64,000 bases of DNA from Mesostigma viride (lineage: Eukaryota; Streptophyta; Mesostigmatophyceae; Mesostigmatales; Mesostigmataceae): positions 815,001-879,000 of the forward strand of contig RPFO01000175.1 of assembly GCA_009746045.1 (NCBI GenBank), written 5' to 3'. The notes under the pieces are model-generated. The model saw only the letters and a program-made list of their open reading frames with translations, was not told the DNA's origin and ran no database searches. Positions 58,179-64,000 of the stretch are shown one piece after another (the first letter of the stretch is position 1; each line of letters opens with the position of its first letter). The position numbers and the translations under genes were made by a program.

Positions 58179-58298
58179 GGTGCTCGCGTATGGAGGGGAT
58201 TCATAAGTGTTTGCTCAATTTCATAAATTTTACTCAATTTTTCCACATGTGATTAAATCCTTATATTTGTCAATAAAGCAGGGGTCATCCAGCCTTCA
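58179..58298. other. LINE relic, right half, and AT-rich spacer
   Basis: GTGCTCGCGTATGGAGGG (plus frame VLAYGG) directly follows the right CTCAC copy and continues the relic seen at 37846-37944. The remainder is AT-rich and leads into the satellite. Confidence 0.5.
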
Positions 58299-59675
58299 GA
58301 CCATGAAAATAGACCACCCACAAAAATTGGGCTCATTCTGAGCTCAAATGGTGACATGTGACAGCATACATGTGCAGTTTTTCGTCATTTTCCCCCTTTT
58401 CTTACATGAAACAAATACGAATAGTGAACAAATGAACTCATATCAGGCTGGATTCTTGCAGGCAGCATTTATACCATGAAAATAGACCACCCACAAAAAT
58501 TGGGCTCATTCTGAGCTCAAATGGTGACATGTGACAGCATACATGTGCAGTTTTTCGTCATTTTCCCCCTTTTCTTACATGAAACAAATATGAACAGTGG
58601 ACAAATGAACTCGTATCAGGCTGGGTTCTTGCAGGCAGCATCTAGACCATGAAAATAGACCACCCACAAAAATTGGGCTCATTCTGAGCTCAAATGGTGA
58701 CATTTGACCGCATACATGTGCAGTTTTTCGTCATTTTCCCCCTTTTCTTACATGAAACAAATATGAATAGTAAACAAATGAACTCATATCAGGCTGGATT
58801 CTTGCAGGCAGCATCTAGACCATGAAAATAGACCACCCACAAAAATTGGGCTCATTCTGAGCTCAAATGGTGACATTTGACAGCATACATGTGCAGTTTT
58901 TCGTCATTTTCCCCCTTTTCTTACATGAAACAAATATGAACAGTGAACAAATGAACTCATATCAGGCTGGGTTCTTGCAGGCAGCATCTAGACCATGAAA
59001 ATAGACCACCCACAAAAATTGGGCTCATTCTGAGCTCAAATGGTGACATTTGACCGCATACATGTGCAGTTTTTCGTCATTTTCCCCCTTTTCTTACATG
59101 AAACAAATATGAATAGTGAACAAATGAACTCATATCAGGCTGGAAACTTGTAAGCAGCATCTAGACCATGAAAATAGACCACCCACAAAAATTGGGCTCA
59201 TTCTGAGCTCAAATGGTGACATTTGACCGCATACATGTGCAGTTTTTCGTCATTTTCCCCCTTTTCTTACATGAAACAAATATGAACAGTGAACAAATGA
59301 ACTCATTTCAGGCTGGATTCTTGCAGGCAGCATCTAGACCATAAAAATAGACCACCCACAAAAATTGGGCTCATTCTGAGCTCAAATGGTGACACGTGAC
59401 AGCATACATGTGCAGTTTTTCGTCATTTTCTCGGTTATCTTACATGAAACAAATATGAATATTGAACAAATGAACTCAGATCAGGCTGGAAACTTGTAAG
59501 CAGCATGTAGACCATCAAAATAGACTGTTTACAGCTCAAAAGGTGACAAATGAAAGGAAAACAATGCAGTTTGATGCCATTGCCACTGTTCTCTTGAATA
59601 AAACATTTTTGTGCGACCAAATGAACTCGATCGATCATGTCAGGCTGGAAACGTGCAAGCATCAACTGAATCATG
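58299..59675. repeat. 173-bp tandem satellite, seven units plus a degenerate one
   Basis: The landmark CCATGAAAATAGACC (or close variant) occurs at 58301, 58474, 58647, 58820, 58993, 59166, 59339 and 59512, an exact 173-bp period with no length variation. The first seven units are roughly 95% or more alike; the eighth is diverged and shortened. Conserved phrases are AAAATTGGGCTCATTCTGAG and CAGTTTTTCGTCATTTTC. No coding capacity. Confidence 0.95.
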
Positions 59676-60186
59676 AAACTTCATGATTCAATCTGAGATG
59701 AAATGGGATGGCACAAGAGCAACCCAGGCCATCGACAAGGCACATGTCTCGGCTGCCAGTGGCACGCCACGTACTCTTTCAGTCCAGCATGAATATACAA
59801 TAAGTACTAAGACATCACCTTCTACTAGAAGCACTGGCTCACTTAATAATACATCAGAAACTAGTATAAGCTTAGCTGGTAAACCAGTCATTGCTCATAG
59901 TCCAGTCATTGGAGAAGTTTGGCCACTGCTGCAATGGGCGGCCGACACCATAGTTGGGCGGAGCTGACACGGATGATGGCACCCACGTGGTCACCGGGCG
60001 CCATCGTGGCACGGGCGTCGTGTTCCCAGACATGGCCAGTGTCGCAATTGAGTTGAGCGCAGCCACCGCCACAGAGACCGTGCCAGAGAAGGGGTCAATG
60101 GATGGGAGCCGGCGTCCACCAACCTGCACACCACCACCCAGCACATCAAGCCAGCATGCCTTAGGGCACGGTATATGAAGGAATAA
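59676..60186. other. Unassigned region, possible second exon of the PHD-like gene
   Basis: On the minus strand a frame ending at 59872 (SGTVSVAVAALNSIATLAMS, then TTPVPRWRPVTTWVPS) opens after a GTGTGCAG acceptor-like site at 60124. It could be an exon downstream of the 60187-60516 frame, but it shows no known domain. Confidence 0.3.
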
Positions 60187-60516
60187 TCAACAAACCAAAC
60201 AAATGGTCGCCATGCCAAGGGCCGGGGGGGGAGTGCCGAGCTCATGATGACCGTTCGAACCCGAAGCTTGGAGATTGGCAACTTTCACGCCACCGGGGTC
60301 ACGGCATCCTGGGCACCACCACTCCTCCCCATTTTTATTCCCGTCAATTGCCTTGACGCAGATTGCGTGAGCAAATAGGTTGCAGCTTTCACCATTTCGG
60401 CCCCGACAGTTGTTGTCTGCCCCATCGGCATGGCCTAAGAGGCAAACACCCGCAGTTTGTCCATAACACAGTCGTTCTGCCCGCAGCCTCTCTGTTTCAC
60501 TCAGATACTCCGCCAT
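60187..60516 (-). CDS. Small Cys/His-rich PHD-like protein
   Basis: A 109-codon frame starting MAEYLSETERLRAERLCYGQ. It contains a zinc-finger-like series: CYGQTAGVC, then NNC, CNLFAHAIC and WWCPGC. The second half (C-x4-H-x2-C ... W-C-x2-C) matches the PHD finger pattern C4HC3; the first Cys pair spacing (x7) is not classical. PHD fingers read histone tails. The frame may continue by splicing: a phase-0 GTTTGT donor at 60192 and a GTGCAG acceptor at 60124 would give a 69-bp intron. No homologue is recognised by name; it could be a host gene or a transposon-borne finger. Confidence 0.45.
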   Translation of the reverse strand: MAEYLSETERLRAERLCYGQTAGVCLLGHADGADNNCRGRNGESCNLFAHAICVKAIDGNKNGEEWWCPGCRDPGGVKVANLQASGSNGHHELGTPPPALGMATICLVC

Positions 60517-60840
60517 ATCCCCTACAATTTAGCGGACGACGAACTTCATCGTCGACGACGTCATAGGCTGGCACGTTCTCGTTGTGTTCGTGCGCGCATG
60601 CCCTGCAGTGTTTTCTTGGCAGACTAGTGCACGCACCTCCACCCGCGCGCGCGCAAACACGGCGGTCAGTGTGCTTTGTTCATTCAAAAATCATGGGCAT
60701 TCATTGACAATCCTCGAGGTTCGTGCAGTCTGAATTTCGTACAACGGTAGTATGAAGTTCAGACTGGACGGGCAGTCTCGGGGCTTCGATGAGTGAATTC
60801 CAGTGAATGCAAGATGAATTTTTTCCGGGTAAATGGGTAT
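60517..60840. other. Spacer between the PHD-like frame and the L1-like LINE
   Basis: No gene recognised. A GCGCGCGCG patch lies near 60645. The region would be upstream of the PHD-like gene and downstream of the LINE 3' end. Confidence 0.4.
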
Positions 60841-63800
60841 TTTTATTAACCAATAGGAATATCATTAGGTGAAGAGGTACCACGTATCGACCAGCTGGTT
60901 ACCCTCTGAGGGTAGTGTGATAGGTGAAAGGTTTAGAAAGGAGCATTGTGTGACCAGGGGAGCCAAGTGACGCGCGTAAGGTCACCGTGAGGAATGCAAG
61001 TAAACACCCTGTTGCGTCCCAGGAGAGCATGGAAGAGCTCCAAGGGGCTGGGCCTGTCATTGTTGGGCCCGGGGTCCCACACCTTGTATTGTTCTTGCGC
61101 CAAGAGCCAAGCGCGACGCATTGCTGAGTTCCAGAGGAAGATAAACCGCCTCACAACGGCGGCTTTGGTGTATTCGTGCCGCACTTTGAAAACCGTCTCG
61201 TTCCGGATAGTCCAGATCGCGTATAGCATATTAGTTCGGAGCCATACCCAGGCTAGTTGACTGTCGGATAGCTCCTCCCCGGGGGTCCCCGCCATACCGA
61301 ATATGATACAACGCACGGATAGCGTTAGTGTGGAATGTGGTAGCGCGGTCCATGCGGACCATACGTTAAACAACCATTGCCACACCCCGCTCACTTGGCA
61401 GTAGAGAAAGCGGTGCTCAATTGTTTCCGAAGGGAAGGTGCACAGGCATGTCGCATCGTGGTGAAACCGGCTGCTGAGGGTCGCGTTTACCCCGATGGCT
61501 CTGTGCAGTAAAAGATGTTGAATGTCGGTCGCTCTGCGGTCCACCAAAGGGTGATCGACCGCCAGGGTGATAAGTTTAATCCAACTATATCCAGGCCATT
61601 GAAAGCCCCATCGTGGGCGGCCAGGGTGGAGCTTATGGTTCTCGTGCAATAAAATGTCATAACCCCATTCTGCCGTGTACTCGTAAAGACATTTGCTGAT
61701 CCTAGACATCCCCTTGGTCAGGGTCCAGCCAAATTCCAGGGGGTCCAATGGTAAAGTATCCAATCTCGTATTGCCTACGTGTAACCAAGTGATGGCCTCC
61801 GCCGGGGTCGTGGGGTCCGGCTGGAACATGCAGGACCTTGATACTAACCACGGGACCATCCGGATACGGTGACATTGGTGGGCTGGAAGACAGACACATA
61901 ATGTCGCCAACTGATTGAGGCAACCATTGTGGCCTGGAAGGGTGTCGGCCACTTGGACTTGAATTCCGGCCGGAGGCAACACTCCCCGGACCAGACCTTT
62001 GCATGTGGATGTGATCCCGTCTGGGTAAAAACTGATCCAATCACCCGGCTGTAGGGCCTTGCGTGGGGCCATCATCACAGCATGCCATGTAGCTGGGATG
62101 GCCTGGATGAGGGTGTTCCAAGCGTGTAGCGATGGCATGTTTTGCACCCAAGCATTAACTTCAGTGTATGCCCGTAACCGATATCTGTCCCCCTGCCACG
62201 CGTAGAGATCGAGCACTCTCAGAACAGGGGGTGATGCGCACAGGAAGCCAGCATAAGGGTTGTGCCCATGTAACGTGCCCAAGGGCTTGCGCGCATTGTC
62301 CACGATCAAATCATTGAAATAAAGAATCTGTCGTGCAACCTCCTCACGAGTGGTGGGAAAAACGAGGCGCCCAGGTTTGAGCTTGTGATAACCTAACCAT
62401 AGGCGCGACCAGTACCAGGGGAGCCCCTTGTATGATATCAGTGTGCAGCCAAGTACTCCAGCGTCAAGGTGCCATGATGTGCCATTAGCATGGGTGTAAC
62501 TAGCGGAGAGAGACTCTTTTGCCAACAGGCAGCCAGGGTGCGTGTTCACTTCCATGTACACGCTGATCACTTGTTTAGCATACATCGACCACAAGCGCCA
62601 TTGTATGTTGTGTAGCCCTAGACCACCGTGCAACCATGACATAAAGGACATATCCCGGCTGATCCAACCATGTACCGTGTGAGATATCAAACCTTTCTGT
62701 TTCCAAACAAAGTTGCTGCCGATGCGTTGGATAAGCTGTATGGTATGATCGTTGGGAGGGTGTGCCAGACAGTAGTATAAAACCTTGGAGAACAAGAGTT
62801 GGTTGACGATTAGTGCTTTTCCTCGTAAGCTCATCCGCTGGACGCCACCCCACCGCCCTGCCGTGAGGAGCACTCCTGCAAGTTTGCCCACGTGGTTGGT
62901 TTCGTCATATAAAAACGCACGATGTTCAGCCAAACGTCCCTCTGGCGTGCAGCCAATGGGGCAATTGTGCAAAAGATGGTGTTCACCTGGTTTGACCCAT
63001 GTCATGGCCAGGTGAGAGGGGTTTATCCGAGATGGGTTGGGTTTGCCGATGTGCAGTCCCGTGGACTTTTGCACATTACAACGTTGTTGTGAGGCCACAG
63101 AGTACGTGTTGATATTTTCCAAGACAGCATTCACTTCCTGTAGAGAGATGCAAACATTGGTGGTGTCATCCACATAGGCTATCTGTACAATACCTTTGGC
63201 ACTGCCTGCAAGCGGGAAGCCCTGCAGACGAGGGTCGTGCTGGTGGAGCCAAAACAATCCTGCGTGTGCCAGTAGGAACAAGATGGGGGACATACAATCT
63301 CCTTGGGGGAGGGATCTTGAGCTGTGGCCAAGTGCAGATTTGTGACCGTTGATAAGGATGTACCAGGTTAGCGATTTGATCATTCCCATGATGACCGTTA
63401 GGATGCGTGGGCCAAACCCTAAGCCGATCAATATGTGTCGGAGGTATGCCCAGCACATGCGGTCAAACGCTTTTTCAAAGTCCCAGAAGAGGATAAAGCC
63501 GGCAATGTCGTCGCGCCATGCCTTCTCTACTATGTCCATTATGAGGGTGATGCTATCGTTGATATGGAGGTTAGCACGGAAGCCTACTTGCTCCGGGCCT
63601 ATAAGGCAGTCGAGAACAGAGTAGAGCCTTTGCTGAATTATCTTGCTAATGATTTTGTACGCAACCGTAAGGAGCCGTATTGGCCGGTAATTTTTCCACT
63701 GTGTTTTGTCACCCTTTTTGAACAATAAAATGAGGGCTGTTTCGGCCCATTGACCCGTAATTTGTCCATGTTGCCAGATTTCTAGTATGCATTGATAGAA

Positions 63801-64000
63801 ATCTACGTGTAAAAGGGACCAAAAAGTTTTCCAAAACTCGATGGGAAGCCCATCCACCCCTGGGGCACTACCGGTCCGGATGTTTTGCATGGCATTAGTA
63901 GCCTCCTCCATGGAGGGGGTTTGGTCTAGTTGGTGTTGTTGCGCAAGTGTGAGGCGGCGTGGGATAGCTTGTAAAATTTTTGCTATGGCCGCGTCGGCTT
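60841..64000 (-). mobile_element. L1-like LINE, 3' part, runs off the window
   Basis: One open frame runs from the window edge (64000) to a stop at 60933, more than 1020 codons without interruption. It gives a reverse transcriptase: GSAPGVDGLPIEFWKTFW, LFKKGDKTQWKNYRPI, FWDFEKAFDRMCWAYL (motif A), LPQGDCMSPILFLL (motif B) and AYVDDTTNV (YVDD at 63165-63176). A C-terminal region has the zf-RVT-like pattern CLCTFPSETIEHRFLYCQVS with a following W. The order and motifs fit ORF2 of plant/algal L1 (Tx1-like) elements. The endonuclease should lie right of the window. A short 3' tail with AATAAAAA reaches about 60841. It is unrelated to the RTE-type copies. The intact frame suggests a recent copy. 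Confidence 0.85.

Overview
The window looks like nuclear DNA of a green alga (chlorophyte or prasinophyte type). The reasons are a plant-type, single-BRCT XRCC1 gene, a TAF10 gene with short GT-AG introns, and two tyrosine-recombinase retroelements with split direct repeats, a layout known from volvocine algae. The species assignment is inference; no database search was possible.

Positions 1-10.7 kb hold the host genes. A minus-strand TAF10 gene starts at 2018 and runs out of the window to the left; two exons are visible and a 17-bp minisatellite (35 copies) lies in the unassigned part. A 2.2-kb gap with a small Tc1/mariner-like MITE separates it from a divergent XRCC1 gene (4260-10705, five exons, all introns phase 0, 538 residues). 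The last XRCC1 intron is mostly tandem repeats, including a 50-bp array in which every unit repeats the exon 4 splice-donor sequence.

Positions 10.97-58.2 kb are a nest of mobile elements with readable insertion order. DIRS-like element A (10969-24869) contains an 8-bp-TSD, hAT-like DNA element (14205-21034), which in turn contains DIRS-like element B (15626-20939). A truncated RTE-type LINE (23044-24566) sits in A's terminal repeat. Next comes a second copy of that LINE (24964-36970, minus), split by a Copia-like element (25752-35833, minus) that itself contains a third LINE copy (26795-27837) and a young coding-free LTR element (29021-31696). Then follows a plus-strand Copia-like element (37945-45973) extended into a tandem array of shorter units sharing five LTRs (to 58173). 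A fourth LINE copy lies in the last unit. The whole array is flanked by one 5-bp target duplication and sits in a small LINE relic.

Positions 58.2-64 kb hold a 173-bp tandem satellite (seven units plus a degenerate one), a small Cys/His-rich PHD-like reading frame on the minus strand, and the 3' part of a long, open L1-like LINE that leaves the window on the right.

The most unusual points are the splice-donor minisatellite in XRCC1, the integrase-before-protease order and AGTT...AACT LTR ends shared by two diverged Copia-like families, a tRNA T-arm/B-box-like motif in the 3' region of both, the LTR-sharing tandem array with alternating variants, and a 2A-like motif between RNase H and recombinase in both DIRS-like elements.
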